Below are positions 7,903-15,979 of a stretch of DNA of 64,000 nt, one piece after another. A program made the translations under genes and the position numbers. Below the pieces are notes generated by a model. It was not told where the DNA came from. It was given only the letters and a program-made list of their open reading frames with translations, and did no database searches. The stretch covers positions 86,682 through 150,681 of the forward strand of contig JAFLEI010000015.1 in NCBI GenBank assembly GCA_017301975.1, read 5' to 3'. The DNA comes from Verrucomicrobiota bacterium. GTDB lineage: Bacteria > Verrucomicrobiota > Verrucomicrobiia > Verrucomicrobiales > Verrucomicrobiaceae. Within the stretch, counting starts at the first letter, position 1. Every line of letters starts with the position of its first letter.

Positions 7903-10365
7903 TTACTGAACGGTGAGGAAGGCCAGCAAATCGCGCAATTCTTCATCCGTCAGCGACACCACCAGCCCTTGCGGCATGATCGACGTTTTCAGCTCCGTGC
8001 GTTTCACGATGTCCGTCTGGGGGAAGGCGCGCTCCTTGCCGGTGAGATCACGAAAGACTTCCGTATTGGACGAGCGCAGCATGATGCCGACGAATTCGGT
8101 GCCGTCCTTGAGCTTCACCTGCGAAGGGTAGTACTGCGGTGCCACCTCGCGGCTGGGTTCAAGGATGGAGCGCAAGATCGCCGCTCGATCCCCCTGTTTC
8201 GAGACCAGGCTCAAATCAGGACCCACCACATTACCACGCCCGTTGTGGCGATGGCAGGTGGCGCAAAGACCCACCTTGGAATGGAAAAAGATTCGGCGAC
8301 CAGCTTCCACATCCGCCTTGCCAGGCAGCGCATCCAGCATCTTGAGCCACGCAGTGGTGTCATCAAACACCGGGCGGCTCGCGCTCATCACAAACGACTT
8401 GTCCTTGTCAGTATAGCGCAGGGCGCGCCGCGCTTCATCGCGCAGACTGCTGTCTTTTCCTGCGGCCAGTTTCACCAGCAGGGCCTGTTCATTTGCTTGG
8501 GTGGAGCTTGCGAGCCCCACGATGGCATCTGCACGCACCCCAGTCTTCTCCGATTCATCGGCGGCAATCTCTGCCAGCACCGTGCGCGCATCATCTGCAT
8601 TGCGTGCGACCAGTGTGCGCACCACTTCCTGAGACAGCACGGGATCGCCTGCTGCAAAAAGCTCACGCAGCAAGGGCACCGTGAGCTGCTTGTGAGTTGC
8701 TGGCGCAAGACGAAGCGCATAACCTTTAAGACGTGCGGGCGTCTTGGGATTGACGATGCGCTCGACAAGCACCTCGGGATTCGTCACACCTGCGGCAGGC
8801 TCACCGCGCAGCGTGTTCCAGGTGGCGAGCACAGCTTCAAACAGATGATAGTCCAGCGTCGAGTCTGACAGCATTGCCTCCACCTGCGGCGTGAACTTGG
8901 TCAAAACTGCATCCGCAATCCAGCGCAGGCACTCGAAACGCATTTCAGGATCGCTATCCCCCAGGAAGGCCCCCGCCCATTGGTCATCGTTCAAATCAAC
9001 CCGCCGCAGTGCGACGAAGGCCATGAGGCGGTCTTGCACCGGCAGCTGCTTCAGCTTCGCAACCGTCCACTTCACTCGCGCCAGTGCGGTCAAAGCAGCA
9101 TCAGCCAGATAGGCATCCGTGCCATGCGCCAGTTGGAGGAGCTTGCTCGTATCCAGCGCGGCTTTTCCAGTGCGCAGATCATCAGCAAGGCGCGCATCAT
9201 CATTCAGCGCATCCGGTTGGCCTTTCACCCAGGCCGCCTTTGCCTTGTCGATCTCCAGTTTCCAGAGACGCCCGCGTTTGTGGATGGGATAAGAACTGAA
9301 CACCCAGTCATTGAGATAGTAGGAACCATCAGGGCCCACGGCCATGCACGTCGGCCGGAAGAAATCACTGCCCTTGAGCAGCGGAATGCGTTCTGACGCA
9401 TAACCCGCACCCTTTCGAGTGAGCGGGAAATAATCAATGCTGTGATCGCTCCAGCTCGGGATCAGCACCCCGCCGCCGAGCTCCACGATGGCACAGGGGC
9501 CTTCGCCGCAGGGATGCACCATGCCCAGCGTGCCGCGCAGTTCGCCGTTCCACGCCACGAAAGGATGCACCGGCGCGCTGCCATACGCCCACTGAAAACC
9601 ATAGTCCGCGCCTTCCACCACATACAACAGTCGACACGGCGGACGGCTGCCGGGATCATTCTCAGCAGCGAAGATCTCGCCATCCTTGCGCACCAGCAGC
9701 CCAAAGGGATTCCAAAAACCACGCGCAATGCGGCGCATCTGCGTCCCTTCCGCCGTGCAGCGAAAGACTCCGCCTTCGCCGCGTCCGCTGACCTTGCTTC
9801 CATCCTTGGCCGTGAGCGTCCAGTCCTTCCCAAAATTCTCGCCGAGCGAGAAGACAAGTCCACCATCGGGATGCCACGACATGCCACTGAGACCGTTATG
9901 CGGATAATCCGCGACGGAATCGAGCGTGGCCAGATTCTCCTCCACATCTCCCACTCCATCACCATTGGTGTCCTTCACACGCAGCACGCGGTCCCGCTCC
10001 GCGAGGTAGATCCAGCCATCCGGCCCGACCTCCACATGCATGGTGGCATCGGTCTTGTTGTAAAACACCCGGCGGTTCTTGCCGTTCGCATCAAAGACCA
10101 CCACTTCATCATGCACCGGACCGTCATAGCCCTCTGGACGGAAATGCGTATGGCAGGAGATCGAATAAATGTTCCCATTTTTATCCACCGCTATCCCCGT
10201 AGGCGTCACCAGATCCGGATGCTCGGCAAGCAACGTGAGCTTGACGCCCGGCTGCAACGTTTCGATCTGCGGCGGCAGTTGCGCTGGCACTTCTGGGGCT
10301 TTGGTTGGAGGCGCACCGAACGCAGCGAAAGCTGGCAGCAGAAGAAGCAGGTGGAGTGGTTTCAT
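7903..10365 (-). CDS. PVC-type membrane-bound dehydrogenase with C-terminal haem-binding domain
   Basis: 820 residues from the ATG at 10365 (MKPLHLLLLLPAFAAFGA, signal peptide); an ATG at 10377 is possible but overlaps the preceding stop. Residues about 35-375 form an NHL/PQQ-like propeller (GIAVDKNGNIYSISCHTHFR, PHNGLSGMSWHPDGGLVFS), matching the TIGR02604 family. A helical HEAT-like middle follows. The C-terminal TIGR02603-type module carries one covalent haem site (LCATCHRHNGRGNVVGPDLS). Likely a periplasmic, haem-linked oxidoreductase; substrate unknown. Flanked 4 bp on each side by the dipeptidase and VCBS genes. Confidence 0.9.
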   Translation of the reverse strand: MKPLHLLLLLPAFAAFGAPPTKAPEVPAQLPPQIETLQPGVKLTLLAEHPDLVTPTGIAVDKNGNIYSISCHTHFRPEGYDGPVHDEVVVFDANGKNRRVFYNKTDATMHVEVGPDGWIYLAERDRVLRVKDTNGDGVGDVEENLATLDSVADYPHNGLSGMSWHPDGGLVFSLGENFGKDWTLTAKDGSKVSGRGEGGVFRCTAEGTQMRRIARGFWNPFGLLVRKDGEIFAAENDPGSRPPCRLLYVVEGADYGFQWAYGSAPVHPFVAWNGELRGTLGMVHPCGEGPCAIVELGGGVLIPSWSDHSIDYFPLTRKGAGYASERIPLLKGSDFFRPTCMAVGPDGSYYLNDWVFSSYPIHKRGRLWKLEIDKAKAAWVKGQPDALNDDARLADDLRTGKAALDTSKLLQLAHGTDAYLADAALTALARVKWTVAKLKQLPVQDRLMAFVALRRVDLNDDQWAGAFLGDSDPEMRFECLRWIADAVLTKFTPQVEAMLSDSTLDYHLFEAVLATWNTLRGEPAAGVTNPEVLVERIVNPKTPARLKGYALRLAPATHKQLTVPLLRELFAAGDPVLSQEVVRTLVARNADDARTVLAEIAADESEKTGVRADAIVGLASSTQANEQALLVKLAAGKDSSLRDEARRALRYTDKDKSFVMSASRPVFDDTTAWLKMLDALPGKADVEAGRRIFFHSKVGLCATCHRHNGRGNVVGPDLSLVSKQGDRAAILRSILEPSREVAPQYYPSQVKLKDGTEFVGIMLRSSNTEVFRDLTGKERAFPQTDIVKRTELKTSIMPQGLVVSLTDEELRDLLAFLTVQ

Positions 10366-10369
10366 AAAG

Positions 10370-11215
10370 TTATGCATTGCGGGCACGTTCCAAAGCTGCG
10401 GCGATTTCTTTTTCGATGACCGGCAGCGGATTGAGCAGGGCGAGAGGATCTGTGACAGGCGTGACCTCGTTGGTGCGTGGATCCCAGTTCACCGGGCCGA
10501 AGCGGCAGGGCGCGGGATTCCCAGTGAGGATGTGCATCCCAGCATCATCTTTGTCGAAATGCCAGAACTCGAACGGGAAATGAATGAAGCCGTGTTTTTC
10601 CATCATCGCCGCGATCTCAAGCCGTGTGGCCACATGCTCGGGCGCGACAAAAGGCGACCTCATCGGCGTGCATTCGCTCATTTCGAGGTAAGGATAGCCA
10701 CGCCAGACTTCGGTGCCGTCATCACGACGAAACACCGAAATGTCGATGGCCGAGCCCGACATGTGCGCCCCGATCTTGGGCATGTTGGCGGTCAGCACGA
10801 TGGCACGCCGGAACATCATCTCCGTGCTCGGGATCTCTCCTCCAAGCTCCCAGATGCACTTCTTCAAAACCGTATCAAAAACCGACGGCTTGCGCACCAG
10901 CTGCCGCTGCATGTCCAGCGAACGAAAGCCATCCTCGATCTTCAAGGTCCAGCCACGCTCGTTCATCTCACGCCCGATGGTGATGACATCTCGCACAAGG
11001 CTCTCGCGCAGAAAATAGACGCGGTCCAGATCCCCGGCGATCTTGCTGGTGGAAAAAAGCATCTCCACATTCGCCGCCGCAGCAGCGTCCGGGATCGAGG
11101 CAAAGCGCTCACCACATTCATTGACCGGAAATTCGATCAGCTTTTGCACGATCGCGTAGCCTTGCTCCATTTGATCCGCCCAGTAGGCACGGCGTGCTGC
11201 TTCGTCGGTATTCAT
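10370..11215 (-). CDS. D-alanyl-D-alanine dipeptidase-like zinc peptidase (M15D, VanX-like)
   Basis: 281 residues without a signal peptide, so probably cytoplasmic. The family zinc motifs are visible: GAHMSGSAIDI (SxHxxGxAxD type, His and Asp ligands) and FEFWHFDK (ExWH, catalytic Glu and third ligand His). VanX-type enzymes split D-Ala-D-Ala and are used in wall-fragment recycling as well as in vancomycin resistance; no vanH/A partners are present here, so recycling or amino-acid catabolism is the better inference. It lies 6 bp downstream of the RidA gene. Confidence 0.85.
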   Translation of the reverse strand: MNTDEAARRAYWADQMEQGYAIVQKLIEFPVNECGERFASIPDAAAAANVEMLFSTSKIAGDLDRVYFLRESLVRDVITIGREMNERGWTLKIEDGFRSLDMQRQLVRKPSVFDTVLKKCIWELGGEIPSTEMMFRRAIVLTANMPKIGAHMSGSAIDISVFRRDDGTEVWRGYPYLEMSECTPMRSPFVAPEHVATRLEIAAMMEKHGFIHFPFEFWHFDKDDAGMHILTGNPAPCRFGPVNWDPRTNEVTPVTDPLALLNPLPVIEKEIAAALERARNA

Positions 11216-11221
11216 AGTGGT

Positions 11222-11614
11222 TCAGTTGGCTTTGCGCACCGCCACGGCCTCCACCTCATAGCGCAGCGTGGGCGGCAGGCAGTTCGTGATCGTGGTGCGC
11301 GCAGGCGAAGGCTGCGGAAAATATTCGCGGTAGAGCTGGTTGTACAGCGGCACATCCTCCGCATCTCGCACGTAGTTGCGCGTCTGCACCACGTGGGCCA
11401 GATCGCTGCCTGCGGCCTCCAGCACCTTGCGCACATTTTCAATGCTGCGGCGAAACTCCCCCTCGAAAGAGTCGCTGACGATTTTGCCCTCCTGATCCAC
11501 CGAGGCCTGGCCTGACACAAAGATCAAATCACCCACCACCACGCAGGGGCTGAAGGGCAGGTGTGATGTGGGCGTGTCCGGAAGTTGCGGATAAGAGACA
11601 AGCGGATGGGTCAT
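11222..11614 (-). CDS. RidA family (YjgF/YER057c/UK114) protein
   Basis: 130 residues, the normal family size. Hallmarks are GDLIFVSGQASVDQEG, SIENVRKVLEAAG and the C-terminal EVEAVAV strand. RidA proteins hydrolyse reactive enamine/imine intermediates from PLP-dependent dehydratases, acting in the cytosol. The arginine expected to hold the substrate carboxylate is probably in PARTTITNCLPP. Placement between a ceramidase-like gene and a D-Ala-D-Ala dipeptidase (gaps 10 and 6 bp) hints at processing of D-amino acid or amine degradation products, which is an inference from context only. Confidence 0.88.
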   Translation of the reverse strand: MTHPLVSYPQLPDTPTSHLPFSPCVVVGDLIFVSGQASVDQEGKIVSDSFEGEFRRSIENVRKVLEAAGSDLAHVVQTRNYVRDAEDVPLYNQLYREYFPQPSPARTTITNCLPPTLRYEVEAVAVRKAN

Positions 11615-11624
11615 GATGTTAAGT

Positions 11625-12998
11625 TCAGGGTTTGGCGGCTGGTGTGGACTGCAGGCGTGCCTTTTCCTCGGCCTCGCGCTTCACTATGTCCTTGGGATGT
11701 TTCGAAAAACTCGCAAACACATCTCCCACCACGCGGTCCGCGAGTGCGCCTAGCTTTTGCAAAATGATCGGCTCGGCTTCAGGCTTGAGCTTCGACAAAT
11801 TCGGCTCGTAACCACCCACTTTGTGCGCATCCGCCGTGGCGATGTAGCCGATGTTCCCATTAGCGTAGCCGACGATGATGGGCGTGGCACGATTCGCGAT
11901 GGCTTGTTCAAGTTTGAAACCGTACTCCACCATCGGCTCACCTGGCATGGTGAGCAGAAGAAAGGGGCCGATCTTCATCGCCATCAGCTCAGCGCGCACC
12001 GGCTGCTCTTTGCCCGGCAGTTCCACCACCTCGCTGGCGACCCGGATGGGATAGTACGTCTCGCGCTTGCGCAGTTGCTCACGCGTCACGCTGAAGGACG
12101 CCGCACGCGCCACCGCGCCGCCGAGATCACGGCCCGCCCACTGGATGTCCGCCTCATCAGCGCAGCGATACGGATACCCGGGCAGATTGGGCCGGATGTC
12201 TCCGGCACAGCCCTGCATGAACAAAGCGCTGGTTTTTTGCTCGTAGCACATCTCCACAAAAGTCTGCGCCTCACCTGGAAAATCAGCGCTCATTTTCGGG
12301 TATCCCTTCGGATATGGCTGAGAGCCTTTGTCGCCCCAGGTGAAAAAGCATGGATGGCAGACCGCATGCATGATGACCGCCAGCGGAGTCAGCGTCTTGC
12401 CATCATCAAAGCGCAGCACCTTCACACGCTTGTCGTTGGGTCCGTCAGGGTTCAAACTCACCACGGCCCGGCCGTCGTACGTTTTGCGTCGGTTGATGCC
12501 AAAGCTGATGCTGTCTTCACCATAGCCGATGTTCACAGGCTTCATGCTGGCGGCAGCCTCCTTGGCAGCCGCCCCCAGTTTTTTGATCAAATCCGCCGCC
12601 CAGCGCAGGTTTTCCATGTATCCTGGGGCCGAGTGATTATGGGACGCGGCGACGAGAATGTTCGCCGAAGGAACACCTGTCTCCGCCTCGATCCGCGCCC
12701 GTGCATCCCGCACCATGTCATCCCACGCACCGATGGTGTCCATCGTGACGATCGCGGCCTTCGTTTCGCCATCATCCAGGATCAAAACCCCGGCACGCAG
12801 CGGATCACGCACACCGCTCACCTGACGCACGTGCCCGACAATTTTGGATTCCGCCGCATCGGGCGGTGTGATGTCCACCTTGGCCACCCCGGCTTTGAGA
12901 TTTGAGATAATGGGAAAACTGCCATCCCTGGTTTCCTGCGCCTGCGCGCGGGAGAAGAGAAAGCAAACACCGAGAAGAAGTGCCGGGCGGAGATGCAT
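11625..12998 (-). CDS. Neutral ceramidase-like secreted protein (second copy)
   Basis: 457 residues with signal peptide (MHLRPALLLGVCFLFSRAQA). Family signatures: LKAGVAKVDITPP, VAASHNHSAPGYM (metal-binding His pair), a second HAVCHPCFF histidine motif, and QGCAGDIRPN. The C-terminus is charged. Same family as the proteins at 5282 and 25232 but clearly diverged, so the three probably act on different amides or esters. Followed 10 bp later by the RidA gene and preceded by the DUF1501 gene with a 34-bp gap. Confidence 0.85.
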   Translation of the reverse strand: MHLRPALLLGVCFLFSRAQAQETRDGSFPIISNLKAGVAKVDITPPDAAESKIVGHVRQVSGVRDPLRAGVLILDDGETKAAIVTMDTIGAWDDMVRDARARIEAETGVPSANILVAASHNHSAPGYMENLRWAADLIKKLGAAAKEAAASMKPVNIGYGEDSISFGINRRKTYDGRAVVSLNPDGPNDKRVKVLRFDDGKTLTPLAVIMHAVCHPCFFTWGDKGSQPYPKGYPKMSADFPGEAQTFVEMCYEQKTSALFMQGCAGDIRPNLPGYPYRCADEADIQWAGRDLGGAVARAASFSVTREQLRKRETYYPIRVASEVVELPGKEQPVRAELMAMKIGPFLLLTMPGEPMVEYGFKLEQAIANRATPIIVGYANGNIGYIATADAHKVGGYEPNLSKLKPEAEPIILQKLGALADRVVGDVFASFSKHPKDIVKREAEEKARLQSTPAAKP

Positions 12999-13032
12999 GG
13001 CTCTCTTCTACGCTCTCAAAGGCCGCAAATCA

Positions 13033-14457
13033 TCACGCGATCAGCTCCGAGATCGGCTTTCCATTCTCCACGATGTGCACAGGGCGGCCATTAAGATCGT
13101 TGAGCGTGACCTTGGAGTAGTCGATTCCGAGATGATGATAAATCGTGGCCAGGAAGTCGCTCGCGTTGCACGGACGCTCCACCACATCCTCACCGCGCTT
13201 GTCACTGGCACCAATGATGCCCCCCGTCTGGATGCCGCCGCCGGCCCAGACATTGGTGAAGGCACGCGGCCAGTGGTCACGCCCAGGCTGCAGCGTGCCC
13301 GTGGGGCCGCTGGCGTCGCCCGCACCCGTGCTGCGGTCAAAGCTGATCTTCGGCGTGCGGCCAAACTCACCCGTCACGACCACCAGCACGCGTTTGTCGA
13401 GACCACGCGCATAAATGTCCTCGATGAGCGCAGACACCGCACGGTCATAGGTTGGCATGCGGAAGCGCAGCGCCTCAAACTGATGCTGGTTCACCGCATG
13501 GTCGTCCCAGTTGTTCACGCGGCCGCATAAAGGCCCGCTGAGACTGCTGGTGACGATTTCCACGCCCGATTCGACAAGGCGACGCGCCAGCAGAAGCTGC
13601 TGCCCCCATCGATTGCGTCCATAACGATCACGGATGGCCGCATCCTCCTTGCTCAGGTCAAAGGCATCACGTGTTTTCGGATTCGTCAGCAGCGTGGCCG
13701 CCTGCGCTTCAAATTCATCCAGCGCCCCGAGTTCGCCTTCGCGGTCAAACGCACGCTCCATCTTGTCCAGGCTCTTGCGCAAAACAATGCGGTCACTGAG
13801 ACGACGATTTTCCGATTCATCCGCCAGGCCGATGTTCGGCACCTGAAAGCTCGGGCGGTTCGGATCATCGCTAACCGCGAATGGCGCATAAGCATCGCCC
13901 AGATAGGCAGGGCTCGAATACTCAGGCGAGGCCGCAGGCACGCCGATGTAATTCGGCAGCGGGTTCGTGCGGCCACCTTCTTTGGCCCGCAGGTAATGCG
14001 CCACCGACATCCAGTCCGGCAGGCGCGGCTTGGGCTTGTCGCGCGTGTCACTGTCGCCCGAGAACATCTGCATCGTCCCCGCCGGGTGTCCGCCCGCCGA
14101 TTGATTCATGGAGCGCACAATCGTGAACTTGTCCGCGATCCTCGCATTCATCGGCAGCATTTCAGTGAACTGCATGCCCGGCACCTTCGTGCTGATCGTC
14201 TTGAACGGCCCGCGATACTCGCTGCTGGCCTCCGGCTTAGGATCGTAGGTGTCGATGTGCGACTGCCCGCCCGGCAGCCACACCATGATGATGGATTTTC
14301 GCTCACCCTTCGGCTTCGCTGCATTCTCCGCCCGCAGCTTCAGCAGGCCCGGCCAGCTCAGCGTCGCCATTCCAGACAATCCAAACTGCATGAAACTGCG
14401 GCGCGACAAAGGACCGGCGCAGCGAACGAGAGAGGGGGGCTGAATGATGGATGACAT
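13033..14457 (-). CDS. DUF1501 secreted protein (Tat-exported), copy 1
   Basis: 474 residues. A twin-arginine signal is seen at LSRRSFMQFGLSGMATL. DUF1501 belongs to the alkaline-phosphatase/sulfatase-like superfamily; visible core motifs are WLPGGQSHIDTYDPKP, VVVTGEFGRTPK, GRDHWPRAF and WAGGGIQTG, which would supply metal ligands in the superfamily. Activity is not established. The next gene upstream is a paralogue of exactly the same length whose sequence is nearly the same over long stretches, so the pair arose by tandem duplication. Confidence 0.9.
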   Translation of the reverse strand: MSSIIQPPSLVRCAGPLSRRSFMQFGLSGMATLSWPGLLKLRAENAAKPKGERKSIIMVWLPGGQSHIDTYDPKPEASSEYRGPFKTISTKVPGMQFTEMLPMNARIADKFTIVRSMNQSAGGHPAGTMQMFSGDSDTRDKPKPRLPDWMSVAHYLRAKEGGRTNPLPNYIGVPAASPEYSSPAYLGDAYAPFAVSDDPNRPSFQVPNIGLADESENRRLSDRIVLRKSLDKMERAFDREGELGALDEFEAQAATLLTNPKTRDAFDLSKEDAAIRDRYGRNRWGQQLLLARRLVESGVEIVTSSLSGPLCGRVNNWDDHAVNQHQFEALRFRMPTYDRAVSALIEDIYARGLDKRVLVVVTGEFGRTPKISFDRSTGAGDASGPTGTLQPGRDHWPRAFTNVWAGGGIQTGGIIGASDKRGEDVVERPCNASDFLATIYHHLGIDYSKVTLNDLNGRPVHIVENGKPISELIA

Positions 14458-14519
14458 GTGTAAAAACCTACGTTCGATGGTGCTAGTCTTTATCGTGCAA
14501 GGTAATGCTTCGGCGGGAC

Positions 14520-15944
14520 TTACGCAGTGAGCCCTGGAATCGGTCGGCCGTGATCCACAATGGGCGTCGGCCGGCCATTGAAGTCGTTGATGGTGACCTT
14601 GGAGGCATCAATGCCCAGATGGTGATAGATCGTCGCCAGAAAATCCCCCGCGCTGCAAGGCCGCTCGATCACGTCCTCTCCTCGTTTGTCCGTGGCGCCG
14701 ATGACCGCCCCTGTCTGGATGCCACCTCCGGCCCAAATGTTGGAAAAAGCCCGCGGCCAGTGGTCGCGGCCCGGCTGCAGCGTGCCCGCAGGTCCGCTGG
14801 CATCTCCCGCGCCCGTGCTGCGGTCAAAAGTGATTTTCGGTGTGCGCCCGAACTCACCCGTAACGACCACCATCACACGTTTGTCGAGCCCCCTTGCATA
14901 AATGTCCTCGATCAGCGCGGACACCGCCTGATCATAATTTCCCATGCGGAATCTCAGCGCCTCAAAGATGTGGTGATCCACCGCATGGTCATCCCAAACC
15001 TGCGTCCGACCGCAGAGAGGGCCGTGCAGGCTGCTGGTGATGATCTCCACGCCCGCCTCCACCAGGCGGCGTGCCAGCAGCAGCTGCTGTCCCCAGCGGT
15101 TGCGTCCATAGCGATCACGCGTCCGCACGTCTTCTTGGCTCAGATCAAAAGCATCGCGTGTCTGTGCGCTCGTAAGCAGGGACATCGCCTGGGACTCAAA
15201 CTGATCGAGCGCTCCGAGTTCACCCTCGCGATCAAACGCCCGCTCCATCTTGTCCAGGCTGCGACGCAGCGCCACGCGGTCGCTGAGCCGCCGCGTCTCC
15301 GCCTCATCCGGTAGGCCAATGTTCGGCACCTCAAAACTCGGGCGGTTCGGATCTTCGCTCACCGAGAACGGCGCATAGGATGCACCCAGATACGCCGGCC
15401 CGGAGTAGGATGCGTTGATCGGATTGACACTGACATAGTTTGGCAGCGCCTGCGGACGCTGCGGCTCTTTGGCTCGCAGGTAATGCGCCACTGACATCCA
15501 GTCCGGCAGACGCGGCACCGGTTTGTCTCGCGTATCGGGATCGCCCGAAAGCATTTGCAGCGTTCCCGCCGGATGACCGCCCGCCGTTTGATTCATCGAG
15601 CGCAGCACCGTGAACTTGTCCGCAATCTTCGCCTGCAGCGGCATCAACTCCGTGAAATGCGTGCCTGGGATCTTGGTGGAAATCGTCTTGAACGGCCCTC
15701 GATACTCGCTGCTGGACTCCGGCTTCGGATCGTAGGTGTCGATGTGCGACTGCCCGCCCGGCAGCCAGACCATGATGATGGATTTTCGCTCGCTCCTCGG
15801 CAGGGACGCGTTAGCCGCACGCAGTTTGAGGAGGCTCGGCCAGCTCAGTGTTGCCATGCCGGTCAGACCAAATTGCATGAAAGCACGGCGCTGCATGGGA
15901 CCGGCGCAGCGGACGAGCGAAGGAGGCTGGACGATGGAGGACAT
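14520..15944 (-). CDS. DUF1501 secreted protein (Tat-exported), copy 2
   Basis: 474 residues, collinear with copy 1 and starting with the same MSSI(V/I)QPPSLVRCAG leader and twin-arginine-like MQRRAFMQFGLTGMATL. All core motifs are kept: WLPGGQSHIDTYDPKP, VVVTGEFGRTPK, GRDHWPRAFSN. Differences concentrate around residues 160-185, which suggests altered substrate specificity after duplication. The 62-bp spacer to copy 1 is the longest gap in the operon-like array and could hold a ribosome-binding site and a weak internal promoter. Confidence 0.9.
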   Translation of the reverse strand: MSSIVQPPSLVRCAGPMQRRAFMQFGLTGMATLSWPSLLKLRAANASLPRSERKSIIMVWLPGGQSHIDTYDPKPESSSEYRGPFKTISTKIPGTHFTELMPLQAKIADKFTVLRSMNQTAGGHPAGTLQMLSGDPDTRDKPVPRLPDWMSVAHYLRAKEPQRPQALPNYVSVNPINASYSGPAYLGASYAPFSVSEDPNRPSFEVPNIGLPDEAETRRLSDRVALRRSLDKMERAFDREGELGALDQFESQAMSLLTSAQTRDAFDLSQEDVRTRDRYGRNRWGQQLLLARRLVEAGVEIITSSLHGPLCGRTQVWDDHAVDHHIFEALRFRMGNYDQAVSALIEDIYARGLDKRVMVVVTGEFGRTPKITFDRSTGAGDASGPAGTLQPGRDHWPRAFSNIWAGGGIQTGAVIGATDKRGEDVIERPCSAGDFLATIYHHLGIDASKVTINDFNGRPTPIVDHGRPIPGLTA

Positions 15945-15979
15945 GCGATGAAGTGTGGTTTTTCATCCCATCGAACGAG

